This document shows positions 1 to 8,472 of a DNA stretch of 34,333 nt, one piece after another. Each line of letters opens with the position of its first letter. Position 1 is the stretch's first letter. The stretch is from JBPOJN01 sp052033505 (GTDB lineage Bacteria; UBA10199; JACPAL01; GCA-016699445), in assembly GCA_052033505.1 (NCBI GenBank), contig JBPOJN010000087.1:1-34333 (forward strand), in the 5' to 3' direction. The position numbers and the translations under genes are program-made. The notes under the pieces are model-generated. The model had not been told where the DNA came from. It worked only from the letters and a program-made list of their open reading frames with translations, and did not search any database.

Positions 1-26
1 CGCTTAACGTCCCCTTCAAAACTTTA

Positions 27-56
27 TTGACCCTTTCTTTCCGGCCTCTCTATAGT
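27..56 (+). promoter_or_regulatory. Sigma-70-like promoter of the grpE operon
   Basis: A -35 box TTGACC (27-32) and a -10 box TATAGT (51-56) are separated by 18 bases. The expected transcription start, 6-9 bases after the -10 box, falls at about 62-65. The ATG of grpE is at 65 and no Shine-Dalgarno sequence precedes it, so the transcript would be leaderless or nearly so. No CIRCE-type inverted repeat is visible in the 64 bases available. Motif match only. Confidence 0.5.
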
Positions 57-64
57 CCGTCTTT

Positions 65-616
65 ATGAACGAACACGATCAGGAAGACGAAATCACGCAG
101 TCCTTGCCAGACGAAGACGCCGGTTCCCCAAAAGACGCATCGAACGGAAACGACACGCTGGAAGCGCGCTGCCGCGAGCTTGAGTCAAAATACCTGCGCA
201 CGTACGCCGATTTCGAGAATTACCGGAAGCGCGTATCGAAGGAAAAAGACGACGTGGCCCAGGCCGTCAGCGAGCGATTGCTGCGCGAAGTGCTCGAAGT
301 CAAAGACCACCTCGAGCTCGCCTTGTCGCATGGAAAAGAACAGACGGCTTCGTCGGACGTCTCGGGCTTGAGACAGGGCATCGAGTTGACGCTCCGCCAG
401 TTACAAAGCTTTTTGTCGAAAAGCGGCGTCGAAGAGGTGAGGGCCTTAGGCGAGAAGTTCGATCCCGCCCTCCATGAGGCGATCCAGCAAGAAGAAAGTG
501 CCACGGTCGCTCCTGGAGGCGTCAGCCGCGTTTTTCAAAAAGGCTATCGCATGAACGGCCGCCTCCTGCGCCCGGCGCGCGTGAGCGTTGCCTCAGAAAC
601 ATCGGGGCGCGCATGA
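65..616 (+). CDS. grpE: Nucleotide exchange factor GrpE
   Basis: Co-chaperone that releases ADP from DnaK in the cytoplasm. The 183-residue protein has the usual GrpE layout: an acidic disordered N-terminus (about 1-30), a long helix with the signature around YLRTYADFENYRKR (about residues 43-56), and the C-terminal beta domain ending in GYRMNGRLLRPARVSV. Length is normal for the family. The start at 65 leaves no room for a ribosome-binding site and lies just behind a good promoter, so leaderless translation is likely. The usual neighbours hrcA, dnaK and dnaJ are not beside it on the 3' side: the stop codon overlaps the start of an envelope lipoprotein gene by four bases. What lies upstream is outside the window. 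Confidence 0.96.
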   Translation: MNEHDQEDEITQSLPDEDAGSPKDASNGNDTLEARCRELESKYLRTYADFENYRKRVSKEKDDVAQAVSERLLREVLEVKDHLELALSHGKEQTASSDVSGLRQGIELTLRQLQSFLSKSGVEEVRALGEKFDPALHEAIQQEESATVAPGGVSRVFQKGYRMNGRLLRPARVSVASETSGRA

Positions 617-2568
617 TTTTCGAAAACCGCCGCGGCGCTGCAATAGCCTCCGTTTTATTTCTGCTCCTAACGGCTTCCTGTGCGCCGCTCGGAGGCGGGC
701 AAGCGCCGGCTTCGTCCTTTCAAAAACTGACCAAAACTCCCGAGATGGAACGCAGTTTCCAGCAAGCGGAAAAAGCATACGCCGCCCGCAAACTTGACGA
801 GGCGCAGAACGCTTACGAGAGCTACCTGAGTGCCTATCCCTATAACGCCCTGACGCCGAAGGCGTATTTTAGGCTCGGTGAAATCTCTTTTTCGAAAAAA
901 GATTACGGCCAAGCGGAGGATTCCTACGGGCGGTCTTTGCAGAAGGGCGTCCATCCGGACTGGGGCGCGTATGCGATTTATAAGCTCGCCTTGTCTTATT
1001 CTTACCAAGACAATCCGCGCATGGTCTTCCGGACTTTGGACCGCCTGCCGGTTGAGAATACGGACCGCAAGTCGGCCTTGAGGGCCGCGTCTTTACGCGT
1101 CCAGACCGCGAAAAAGGCCGAAGATCTCGTGCAAGAAAAGCGCGGTTATCTGGAAGTGCTCGACGCTTATGAAGGTTTGACGGACGCGGAGTCCAAAGTT
1201 GGCGACTTGAATTGGGCCGTCGGTGAAAAGACCGCCTTGGATGAAGTACGGTCTTGGGTCAAAGAAGAAAATCCCGAATCCACCGAAAAACTGAAAAATC
1301 TCTGGAAGAGATCCGAAGGGAAGCGTTCCGGGGCCTATCTTTCGTGGGCGCTCGCGCGTCTCTACGATCAGGCGGGGGATTATAAGTCCTCCGTCGAGTG
1401 GAGCCGCCGCTATTTGCAAGTCTATCCCAAGGGCGAGTACGCCTCTCAAATCAAGCGGCGTCTTGCGGAATTGGACAAGCGCGAAGGCGTCGTGCCTGCA
1501 GCCGCCGAAAATGACGGAGAAGGCCGCAATGCGATCGGCGTCCTCCTGCCTTTGACCGGAAAATACGCCTTGTACGGCGAGTCGGTTCTCCACGGCATCG
1601 AATGCGGCGCCGGTGTTTTCGGTCCTTGCCGCGGCGATTTGAACTTAAACCTCCTCGTGCGCGATACCCAGGGTGATCCCGTCCTGGCCGCCAAGCTCGT
1701 ACGTGAATTGGCTTCCGACGCGAAAGTGCGTCTGATCATCGGGCCGTTGCCCCAGGTCGAAGTGGATCAAGCGACGCAAGCCGCCGAACAAGCGCAGATC
1801 CCCATGATCTCGCTGTCGCAAAAAGAAGACGTGGCCTCGCGCGGAAATTATATTTTCAGGAACTTCCTGACCGTCCGCGATCAAGTTGCGAGCCTTGTTT
1901 CGTATTCCTGCCAGCAGAAGAGGATCAAAAAATACGCCATTCTCTCCCCATCCGGTGCGACGGGCGAAGAATACAAAAAAGCCTTCGAAGAAGAATTGTC
2001 CCGATGCGGGGGCAAGCTCGTCGCACAGGCGTCCTATCCTCCGGACGCGCGCAATTTGGTCGAGGCCGTAAGGTCATTGAAAAATTCTTCTGACGGGGCC
2101 GCGGGATTCCAGGCCTTGTTTTTCCCCGACGTCTATAGGCGCGTTCCCGAAGTCGTAGCGGCGCTGAAAAATGCGGGCGTCGATAAAATGATCCTTATGG
2201 GAGGCGCCGGTTGGGACCATCCGGCGCTGCTGAAGACCGACGCGGATTTTCTCGAAGGTTCTTTCTACGTGAGTCCTTTCTTCGCTAAGAGCGAAAGATT
2301 CCCGATCCGGGATTTCGGCGCGATGTTCGAGTCTGCTTACGGCTCCGAGCCGACGCTCCTGGAGGCCTACGCGTTCGATACCGTGCGACTGGCGGGTGAC
2401 GCGCTGAAAGGCGCCGCCGGGACGCGGACCGACCTGCAAAAAACGCTTTCCGAAAAGAAAAACTTCGAGGGAGTGACAGGTTCCATTTCTTTCGATGAGG
2501 AAGGCGATGCGCGTCGCCGGCTGCCCGTCATGATCGTGGACCAAGGCGGCGTCCGCGAGGCGAAGTGA
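613..2568 (+). CDS. TPR lipoprotein with periplasmic-binding (LppC/LpoA-like) domain
   Basis: Probable outer-membrane or periplasmic lipoprotein of 651 residues. Residues 1-22 form a signal peptide with a hydrophobic core followed by TASC, giving a lipidated Cys23; Thr at -3 is not the commonest lipobox residue. Residues about 45-290 are TPR-like helices (patterns such as AEKAYAARKLDEAQNAYESYL and YDQAGDYKSSVEWSRRYL). From about residue 306 (IGVLLPLTGKYALYG) to the end is a type I periplasmic-binding fold. This order matches the LppC/LpoA family, whose E. coli member activates penicillin-binding protein 1A, and resembles branched-chain amino acid binding proteins. A role in peptidoglycan synthesis is inference. 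The ATG lies inside the grpE stop (ATGA overlap), so the two are translationally coupled. Confidence 0.82.
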   Translation: MIFENRRGAAIASVLFLLLTASCAPLGGGQAPASSFQKLTKTPEMERSFQQAEKAYAARKLDEAQNAYESYLSAYPYNALTPKAYFRLGEISFSKKDYGQAEDSYGRSLQKGVHPDWGAYAIYKLALSYSYQDNPRMVFRTLDRLPVENTDRKSALRAASLRVQTAKKAEDLVQEKRGYLEVLDAYEGLTDAESKVGDLNWAVGEKTALDEVRSWVKEENPESTEKLKNLWKRSEGKRSGAYLSWALARLYDQAGDYKSSVEWSRRYLQVYPKGEYASQIKRRLAELDKREGVVPAAAENDGEGRNAIGVLLPLTGKYALYGESVLHGIECGAGVFGPCRGDLNLNLLVRDTQGDPVLAAKLVRELASDAKVRLIIGPLPQVEVDQATQAAEQAQIPMISLSQKEDVASRGNYIFRNFLTVRDQVASLVSYSCQQKRIKKYAILSPSGATGEEYKKAFEEELSRCGGKLVAQASYPPDARNLVEAVRSLKNSSDGAAGFQALFFPDVYRRVPEVVAALKNAGVDKMILMGGAGWDHPALLKTDADFLEGSFYVSPFFAKSERFPIRDFGAMFESAYGSEPTLLEAYAFDTVRLAGDALKGAAGTRTDLQKTLSEKKNFEGVTGSISFDEEGDARRRLPVMIVDQGGVREAK

Positions 2569-3527
2569 CCTCCGAATTTCAGCTCATCCGACGTTTGACC
2601 TCCCACATCCGTCCGTCCGGTTCCTTACTCGTAGGTCCCGGCGACGACGCCGCGGTTTTCAAGGCTTCGCGAAGGCCTTGGGTCGCGACGACCGACATGC
2701 TCATCGAAGGGCGGCATTTTCGTCTGGATTGGACGTCGCCGGAAGCCCTGGGGCGCAAGGCCATGCGCGTGAACTTATCCGACATCGCGGCCATGGGTGG
2801 GACACCTCGTTTCGCCCTGGTTTCCCTGGGATTGCCCCGGGAGCTGAAAACGGATACTGTGGCCCGGATTTTTCGTGGATTGGAACGCGAACTCACCGCC
2901 GAAGGCGGGCGCGTGATCGGCGGGGACACAAACCTCTCCGATCGCCTGATTTTAAACGTGGCTCTGTTGGGGGAGGCCGGGCCTTATAAAACGCGTTCGG
3001 GATCTCGGATCGGCGATTCCATTTATGTCACCGGAAGTTTGGGGGAGGCGGCCTTGGGATTGGAGTTATTTAAAAAAAACGAGGGTCAGTCTTCGCCGGC
3101 GGCTCGCAGGCTTGTCGCGCGCCATCTTTTGCCTCCGGTTCGGTTGAAGCAAGGTAGGTTTTTAGCGCGCCAAAAAAATGTCCATGCCGTGATCGATGTT
3201 TCCGACGGACTCGCGGGGGATTTGCGGCATATCGTACCGGGCTTAGGCGCCGTCATCGAACTGGAAAATCTCCCGCGCTCGCGTGATTTCCTGAAAACAA
3301 CGTCCGAGAATGCGGTTTTTCGCAAAGACCCTTGGGCGTTCGCTCTTTCCGGTGGCGAAGACTATGAGCTTTTATTCACCGCATCCGCCCGTTTGAATCT
3401 CCCGCGAAAAATTTCAGGCGTTCCCATCACGAAAATAGGTACGGTCACGCCGCATGCCGGACGCATTGAATTTCGTTTAGGCGGCCGTCCCTTGGCGAAA
3501 CGCTATAAAGGCTTCGAGCATTTTTAA
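2565..3527 (+). CDS. thiL: Thiamine-monophosphate kinase ThiL
   Basis: Phosphorylates thiamine monophosphate to thiamine diphosphate with ATP, the last step of the cofactor pathway, in the cytoplasm. The 320-residue protein shows the AIRS/PurM-like N-terminal signature GDDAAV (residues 26-31), the TTDMLIEGRHF segment, SDIAAMGG, a GDTN motif near residue 122 and VSDGLAGDL in the C-terminal half, followed by SGGEDYELLFT. All are hallmarks of ThiL rather than SelD or HypE. It starts with GTG overlapping the stop of the lipoprotein gene (GTGA), which supports this start. No other thiamine genes are in the window. Confidence 0.95.
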   Translation: MTSEFQLIRRLTSHIRPSGSLLVGPGDDAAVFKASRRPWVATTDMLIEGRHFRLDWTSPEALGRKAMRVNLSDIAAMGGTPRFALVSLGLPRELKTDTVARIFRGLERELTAEGGRVIGGDTNLSDRLILNVALLGEAGPYKTRSGSRIGDSIYVTGSLGEAALGLELFKKNEGQSSPAARRLVARHLLPPVRLKQGRFLARQKNVHAVIDVSDGLAGDLRHIVPGLGAVIELENLPRSRDFLKTTSENAVFRKDPWAFALSGGEDYELLFTASARLNLPRKISGVPITKIGTVTPHAGRIEFRLGGRPLAKRYKGFEHF

Positions 3528-3530
3528 ACC

Positions 3531-4541
3531 ATGGTGACGATTTTTCTCATTCTGTTCGCTCTTCTCGCCTTCTCTGCCTGCTTTTCGGGCCTGGAGACCG
3601 CGCTTTTTTCGTTGTCGCCCTATCGCCGGATGCACCTGAAAAAAGCCGGCGGCGTGGCGGGCTTCGTCGACCGCATCCTCCAGAAGCCGCGTGAGATCAT
3701 GACGACGCTGCTCTTCGGAAACGAATTGGTCAACGTCGCCATTTCGATCATCGCCGGCCGCATCGCTTACGGCGGACTGATCGGCTACACCGCTCAAGAG
3801 ACTTTTTGGATCTCTACGGGTGTGACGACGCTCGTGATTTTGATTTTCGGGGAAATCCTCCCGAAGAATATCGCGATCCGTACACCGACGTTGGTCTCTC
3901 AGGTCTTGGCCGTGCCTTACGTGATCTTCTCCTGGTGCATTTCGCCGCTGCGTTGGTTTTTTACGAAGGCGACAGACGCGTTGATTCTGTTTTTCGGCGG
4001 TGATCCGGCGAAAAACCGTCATCTCATCGTCGAAGAGGAATTGCGCCATCTCTTGGAGCAAGGGCATCAGTCCGGGACCCTGGCCGATGTCGAGAGACTC
4101 ATGTTTCAAAATGCCCTGGATTTCGCGGCGACGGACCTTTTTCGAGTGATGATTCAACGGGAAAACATCGCCGCCGTGCCTTTGAACGCCCCGATCACCG
4201 ACGTCTTGGGCTTGATCCGCAAGCATAAATTCTCGCGCATGCCGATCTACGAAGGAGATTTAAACCACATCGTGGGCATCCTGCACACGAAGGATCTGAT
4301 CCCGTATTGGGCCCATCCCGAACAGACGGACCAATTCTCTTTGGGCGCCTTCCTCAGGCCCGTTCTAACTTTTTCGCCACACGATACCTTGGATCACGTT
4401 TTCCGGAAGTTCCAATCCGACCGCGTGCACATGGCGATCGTGAAGGATGCGACCGGGCGCGTGATCGGCCTCCTCACGATGGACGACGTCTTGAGAAAAT
4501 TTTTCCCCCAGAGAAAAACCGCGGAGGATTTGAAAGTATGA
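3531..4541 (+). CDS. CNNM/HlyC-type CBS-domain membrane protein, short form
   Basis: Integral membrane protein of 336 residues. The N-terminal DUF21/CNNM domain (about 1-185) has several transmembrane helices and the family signature SGLETALFSLS; the family is linked to magnesium or divalent-cation export. A CBS pair follows at about 195-325 (SRMPIYEGDLNHIVGILHTKDL and GLLTMDDVL). The C-terminal CorC_HlyC domain present in most bacterial homologues is absent; the protein ends shortly after the second CBS motif. The ATG is three bases behind thiL. It overlaps the following paralogue by ATGA, so the two are probably made in stoichiometric amounts and may form a heteromer (inference). Confidence 0.88.
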   Translation: MVTIFLILFALLAFSACFSGLETALFSLSPYRRMHLKKAGGVAGFVDRILQKPREIMTTLLFGNELVNVAISIIAGRIAYGGLIGYTAQETFWISTGVTTLVILIFGEILPKNIAIRTPTLVSQVLAVPYVIFSWCISPLRWFFTKATDALILFFGGDPAKNRHLIVEEELRHLLEQGHQSGTLADVERLMFQNALDFAATDLFRVMIQRENIAAVPLNAPITDVLGLIRKHKFSRMPIYEGDLNHIVGILHTKDLIPYWAHPEQTDQFSLGAFLRPVLTFSPHDTLDHVFRKFQSDRVHMAIVKDATGRVIGLLTMDDVLRKFFPQRKTAEDLKV

Positions 4542-5788
4542 TCACTTGGTGGTCGCTGATTTTGGGGACGATCCTGTTCCTCCTCCTCGAAGGGTTCTTC
4601 GCGGGGGCGGAGATGGCCTTGGTGTCGGCCGATAAAATACGCCTGAAGCACGAGGCCCACAAAGGCAGCAAAGGCGCCAAGATCGCCCTCCACCTCACGA
4701 AACATCCCGAATGGCTCTTCAGCGCGACTTTACTCGGGCAGAATCTCTTCATCGTGGCGAATTCCACGATGCTGACTTTTTTCATCTTCGACCGCTGGGG
4801 CGTGGAGTACGAGCTCTTCGGGCTTATTCTGTGTCCCGTCGTCTTGATCTTCGGAGAGGCCGTGCCGAAGGGATTGTTTCAGCAGAGCGCGGACCGGTTG
4901 GCTCCGATCGTCTCCCCGATCGTTTTGATATTTTCCTACGTCTTCTATCCCGTAGTTTGGTTGCTCTCAAACTTCACGAAGCTCCTGATGGGCGGGATGG
5001 CGAATCTCGAAGAGGACGGAGACCGCGTCACGCGTGAATCCCTCGAAATGATCCTGCGCGAGACCGAAGTGTCGCGCGACCTGCCGCTCATCTTTAAAGG
5101 CAATTTCCTGAAAATATTTTCCTTCGTCAAAAAAGAGGCGCGTGAGGTCATGACGCCGCTGATCGAAGTGGTGAGCTTGCGCGATACAGCTACAGTGGCG
5201 GAGGCGATCGAGATCTGTTCCCAAGAAGGTTATTCGTGGATACCCATTTTCCATGACCGCGCCTACAACATCATCGGCGTCGTTCATTTCCGGGATCTTT
5301 TGTTCGAAGAGCAACGACAGAAGACCGTCGCCTCCTTGATGCTCGAACCTCTCTACGTGCCTCCCACCATGGGCGTAAAAGACCTCTATATGTTTTTTCA
5401 GAGCCGGAACCGCCAATTCGCCGTCGTGATCGACGAGTTCGGTTCTTCTTCAGGTATCGTCACGACCGAGGACGTCGCGGAAGCGGTCTTGGGGCCCATC
5501 CAAGACGAATACGACGACGAGCGTTCCGAATGGCGCCTGATCGCCAACCGTCACTACGTGATGCAGGGACGGGTGACGATCGAGGAGATCAATGACAAAC
5601 TCAAATGGGGCCTGCCGAAAGGGACTTACGAAACCATCGCCGGTCTTCTTCTGCAACGCTTCAAGCGTTATCCGCAAGTGGGAGAGTCGATTGAAGTCGA
5701 CGATTTGACAATAACGGTCAGAGCCGCTACCGCCCGCTCGATCGACGAAGTCTTAGTCGACGCGAGCAAGGCCGAAATCAAAAAATAA
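4538..5788 (+). CDS. CNNM/HlyC-type transporter with CBS pair and CorC_HlyC domain
   Basis: Paralogue of the preceding gene, 416 residues, with the full bacterial HlyC/CorC layout. DUF21/CNNM membrane domain at about 1-190 (signature FAGAEMALVSADKIRLK), CBS pair at about 200-325 (EVMTPLIEVVSL, SWIPIFHDRAYNIIGVVHFRDLL, FAVVIDEFGSSSGIVTTEDV) and a CorC_HlyC domain at about 335-416 (MQGRVTIEEINDKLKWGLP). The family is associated with cation efflux, but substrate cannot be assigned from sequence. The frame is open upstream to 4307, but the ATG at 4538 overlaps the previous stop and begins with the first membrane helix, so the longer form is rejected. Confidence 0.9.
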   Translation: MITWWSLILGTILFLLLEGFFAGAEMALVSADKIRLKHEAHKGSKGAKIALHLTKHPEWLFSATLLGQNLFIVANSTMLTFFIFDRWGVEYELFGLILCPVVLIFGEAVPKGLFQQSADRLAPIVSPIVLIFSYVFYPVVWLLSNFTKLLMGGMANLEEDGDRVTRESLEMILRETEVSRDLPLIFKGNFLKIFSFVKKEAREVMTPLIEVVSLRDTATVAEAIEICSQEGYSWIPIFHDRAYNIIGVVHFRDLLFEEQRQKTVASLMLEPLYVPPTMGVKDLYMFFQSRNRQFAVVIDEFGSSSGIVTTEDVAEAVLGPIQDEYDDERSEWRLIANRHYVMQGRVTIEEINDKLKWGLPKGTYETIAGLLLQRFKRYPQVGESIEVDDLTITVRAATARSIDEVLVDASKAEIKK

Positions 5789-5799
5789 GATTTAAGATT

Positions 5800-6561
5800 A
5801 TGGACCGCGAAACCCTACGGCAATTTTTGGAATCCTTGAAAAATGGCGAGGTCGCCGTCGATACGGCCGTGGAGCGTTTGAGTCGCCTGCCGTACGAGGA
5901 TTTAGGGTTCGCGAAGATCGACCATCACCGACCCTTACGCACCGGCGTGCCTGAAATCGTTTGGGGAGAGAACAAGCCCGTCGACCGCATCGAAGCGATC
6001 GTGCGCCGGATGACGGAGCGGCAGTCGTTCGTCTTGGTCTCCCGCGTGGACGCCGACAAGGGACGTCAGCTTCTCGCGATCTTTCCGGAAGGCGAATATC
6101 ACGCGCAGGCCCGGCTTTTTTACATTCAAAAAACGAAGACGACCCTCGAAACCGGCACCATCTTTGTCTTGGCCGCGGGCACGTCCGATATTCCCGTCGC
6201 GGAAGAAGCCGCCGTGACCGTGTCGCTGTTGGGTCATAATGTGGAACGCGTGTACGACGTGGGCGTCGCGGGACTGCATCGGTTATTGGCAGAAATGCCC
6301 AAGATTCGTACTGCCTCCGTCTTGATCGTCGTCGCCGGCATGGAGGGCGCACTGCCGTCGGTCGTGGCGGGATTGGTCGACCGTCCCATCATCGCGGTTC
6401 CGACGTCCGTCGGATACGGCACGGGTTTGCAGGGAGTCGCCGCGCTCTTAGCGATGCTGAACGGCTGCGCTCCCGGAGTCACCGTCGTGAACATCGACAA
6501 TGGCCTAGGGGCCGCGGTTGCCGCTCACTTGATAAATTCCCCGCAAGTGGAGAGATCTTAA
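5800..6561 (+). CDS. larB: Nickel-pincer cofactor synthase LarB
   Basis: LarB carboxylates the pyridine ring of nicotinic acid adenine dinucleotide and hydrolyses the phosphoanhydride, the first step to the nickel-pincer nucleotide used by lactate racemase-type enzymes. The 253-residue protein carries the LarB hallmark YEDLGFAKIDHHR (residues 32-44), a PurE-like core (AAGTSDIPVAEEAAVT, near residue 127) and a conserved cysteine at 223 in the NGCAPGVTVVNIDNG segment. That cysteine corresponds, from known LarB biochemistry, to the residue that forms a covalent adduct with the substrate. It starts 11 bases behind the transporter gene and is followed without a gap by a LarC C-terminal domain gene. 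No larA or larE is in the window. Confidence 0.94.
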   Translation: MDRETLRQFLESLKNGEVAVDTAVERLSRLPYEDLGFAKIDHHRPLRTGVPEIVWGENKPVDRIEAIVRRMTERQSFVLVSRVDADKGRQLLAIFPEGEYHAQARLFYIQKTKTTLETGTIFVLAAGTSDIPVAEEAAVTVSLLGHNVERVYDVGVAGLHRLLAEMPKIRTASVLIVVAGMEGALPSVVAGLVDRPIIAVPTSVGYGTGLQGVAALLAMLNGCAPGVTVVNIDNGLGAAVAAHLINSPQVERS

Positions 6562-7005
6562 GTGAAAACCAAAAAACTCTGGGTCTTGGAAGCCAACATC
6601 GACGACATGAATCCCGAGTGGTTCGGCCCGTTGTTTGAAATCCTCCTGGAAGAAGGCGCGCTCGATGTCACTCTGACGCCGACGCTGATGAAAAAGGGGC
6701 GGCCCGGCCAGATTTTGAGCGTGCTCTGCGCCACGCGCGATCGGAAAAGTCTTTTGCAAAAGATATTCGAAGAGACGACGTCTTTAGGTGTGCGGGCTTA
6801 TGAGGTGCTACGCTTTGAACTGAAACGCGAAGCTAAAACCGTAAAAACACCGTATGGCCCGATCGTCGTCAAAATCGGACGCAATGCCGCGGGTAAGATC
6901 GTCAATGTCGCCCCGGAATTCGAATCCTGCCGGAAAGCCGCAAGGGCAAAACGCGTGCCCCTCAAAAAAATATATGCGGCCGCTCAAAGCCTTCTCAAAT
7001 ATTGA
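6562..7005 (+). CDS. larC2: Stand-alone C-terminal domain of nickel insertase LarC (LarC2)
   Basis: The 147-residue protein matches only the C-terminal part of LarC, the CTP-dependent cyclometallase that inserts nickel into the pincer cofactor. Recognisable segments are LEANIDDMNPEWF, a GALDVTLTPTLMKKGRPG stretch and the TSLGVR motif. LarC normally is about 400 residues, either fused or joined by ribosomal frameshifting between larC1 and larC2. Here no larC1 (DUF111) domain exists: the GTG start follows directly on the larB stop at 6561, and the upstream sequence in every frame belongs to larB. Either LarC1 is encoded elsewhere or this lineage uses LarC2 alone. The fused form is known to bind Mn-CTP through this domain. 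Confidence 0.88.
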   Translation: MKTKKLWVLEANIDDMNPEWFGPLFEILLEEGALDVTLTPTLMKKGRPGQILSVLCATRDRKSLLQKIFEETTSLGVRAYEVLRFELKREAKTVKTPYGPIVVKIGRNAAGKIVNVAPEFESCRKAARAKRVPLKKIYAAAQSLLKY

Positions 7006-7051
7006 CATCCTTTCGGCCGCGATGATAGCCCTCTGAATGAGTATTCATTCA
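7002..7051 (+). promoter_or_regulatory. Promoter with FadR-type operator
   Basis: A perfect -35 box TTGACA (7002-7007) is followed after 16 bases by a weak -10 candidate GATAGC (7024-7029). From 7034 to 7051 lies the perfect inverted repeat TGAATGAGTATTCATTCA, with 7-base arms and a 4-base centre, covering the expected transcription start and the first base of the repressor's ATG. It matches the operator I recall for Bacillus subtilis FadR (YsiA), TGAATGA-N4-TCATTCA. Binding here would block its own operon. The leader would be only about 15 bases, without a Shine-Dalgarno sequence. Confidence 0.75.
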
Positions 7052-7683
7052 TGGCGACTAAGGACGTAAAAGAGGGCGACGTCAAAGACGTTAAAAAAGA
7101 CCCGAAAGAAGACAAAAAGACGCGTATTCTCGACTCCGCCATGAAGGTGTTCGCGCGGCGGGGATTTTACAATTCCACGATCTCCGACGTCGCGAAGGCG
7201 GCCGAGGTCGCGGAAGGGACGATCTATCTTTATTTCAAGAATAAAGACGATCTCCTCATCTCGATCTTCGAGAGCAGCATGGACCTCTTCATCCAGGAGG
7301 CGAAGCGCGACTTGGAAGGCGTGACCGATCCGAGCGAAAGGCTCAAAAATTTCTTGAGCCTGCACTTGAGATTGGTCCAAAAGAACCCCGATCTCGCGCA
7401 GGTGCTGCAGATCGAACTTCGGCAGTCTTCGAAGTTCATGAAGGAGTACGAAGGCGGGAAGTTCAGCGAGTACTTGAATCTGGTGCACGATATTTTGAAG
7501 GAAGGGCAGGACCAGGGTGTGTTTCGGAAGGAATTGGAGCCGCGCATACTACGCCGCGCGATCTTCGGGGCGGTGGACGAACTGGCTCTCGAGTGGCTTT
7601 TGATGACTAAGAAAAAATACAGTTTGGACGCCTGTGCCGAGCAGGTCGGCGACATGGTGATCCGCGGACTTCTAAACCAATGA
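7051..7683 (+). CDS. fadR: TetR-family repressor of the FadR (YsiA) type
   Basis: DNA-binding repressor of 210 residues. A charged Lys/Asp-rich N-terminal arm (1-23, with a repeated KDVK pattern) precedes the TetR helix-turn-helix (about 24-70; TISDVAKAAEVAEGTIYLYF with KNKDDLL after it). The C-terminal ligand domain contains ELRQSSKFMKEY, typical of the Bacillus-type FadR group that senses long-chain acyl-CoA. Three things agree on the assignment: the domain, the FadR-type operator at its start, and the adjacent etfB-etfA, the same gene order as the fadR-(fadB)-etfB-etfA part of the B. subtilis operon. The ligand is inferred. The ATG at 7051 is the only start that keeps the whole helix-turn-helix with its arm. 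Confidence 0.88.
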   Translation: MATKDVKEGDVKDVKKDPKEDKKTRILDSAMKVFARRGFYNSTISDVAKAAEVAEGTIYLYFKNKDDLLISIFESSMDLFIQEAKRDLEGVTDPSERLKNFLSLHLRLVQKNPDLAQVLQIELRQSSKFMKEYEGGKFSEYLNLVHDILKEGQDQGVFRKELEPRILRRAIFGAVDELALEWLLMTKKKYSLDACAEQVGDMVIRGLLNQ

Positions 7684-7690
7684 GGGAATT

Positions 7691-8467
7691 ATGAAAATAG
7701 CGGTTCTCGTCAAGCAGGTCCCCGATACGGAGACCAAAATCAGAGTCAATGCCGCCGCGACCGGCGTAGAGCAGGACGGCATCAAGTACATCATTAGCCC
7801 CTACGATGAATTCGCGATCGAAGCGGCCCTGCAATTGAAGGAAAAAGCGGGCGGCGGCGAAGTCATTATCCTGTCGATGGGTCCCGCGCGCGTGGTCGAG
7901 GCAATCCGCACCGGTCTTGCCATGGGCGGCGACCGCGGCATCCACGTCGACGACACGGGCATCGCGGCGGACAGTTTCGTCACGGCGAAAGTCCTGGCGA
8001 ACGCGCTGAAGAACGAAAACGTGAACGTGGTTTTCACCGGCAAACAGGCGATTGACGACGACGCAGGCCAAGTGCCCCAGATGGTCGCGGAATTTTTGAA
8101 CCTGCCCCAGGTCATGATCATCGATAAATTCGAATTAAACGCCGACAAATCCGGAGCCACGGTCAATCGCCGCGTCGGCGGCGGCACCAAAGAAATTTAC
8201 GAAATCGCTTTTCCGGCTTTGTTCGGCTGCGAAAAAGGCCTGAACACGCCGCGCTACGCATCGCTCCCCGGCATCATGAAGGCGAAGACGAAGCCTCTCG
8301 CGGTCGTGAAAGCGACCGACGTGATCGGCGAAGCGAAGCCGAAGACGTCTTCCGCCAACTACCGCCTGCCTCCCGAACGCCAAGCTGGAAAAGTCTTCAA
8401 GGGCGAGCCGGATCAGGTGGTTCAGGAATTGGTCAAGGCCCTGCGCGAAGAGGCGAAGGTCATCTAA
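7691..8467 (+). CDS. etfB: Electron transfer flavoprotein subunit beta
   Basis: Beta (FixA-type) subunit of the heterodimeric electron transfer flavoprotein, which takes electrons from acyl-CoA dehydrogenases. At 258 residues it has normal length and the family segments MKIAVLVKQVPDTETKI at the N-terminus, ISPYDEFAIEAALQLKE near residue 35 and FTGKQAIDDDAGQVPQM near residue 116, the AMP-binding region. It starts seven bases behind the repressor gene, with GAGGG as a weak ribosome-binding site, and is therefore under the FadR-type operator. It belongs with etfA and, functionally, with the quinone oxidoreductase encoded at 15.4-17.5 kb. Confidence 0.96.
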   Translation: MKIAVLVKQVPDTETKIRVNAAATGVEQDGIKYIISPYDEFAIEAALQLKEKAGGGEVIILSMGPARVVEAIRTGLAMGGDRGIHVDDTGIAADSFVTAKVLANALKNENVNVVFTGKQAIDDDAGQVPQMVAEFLNLPQVMIIDKFELNADKSGATVNRRVGGGTKEIYEIAFPALFGCEKGLNTPRYASLPGIMKAKTKPLAVVKATDVIGEAKPKTSSANYRLPPERQAGKVFKGEPDQVVQELVKALREEAKVI

Positions 8468-8472
8468 TAACG

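Noticed and set aside
4307..4537. Upstream extension of the second CNNM gene
   Set aside because: It lies inside the preceding gene in another frame, and the ATG at 4538 overlaps the preceding stop as elsewhere in this operon.
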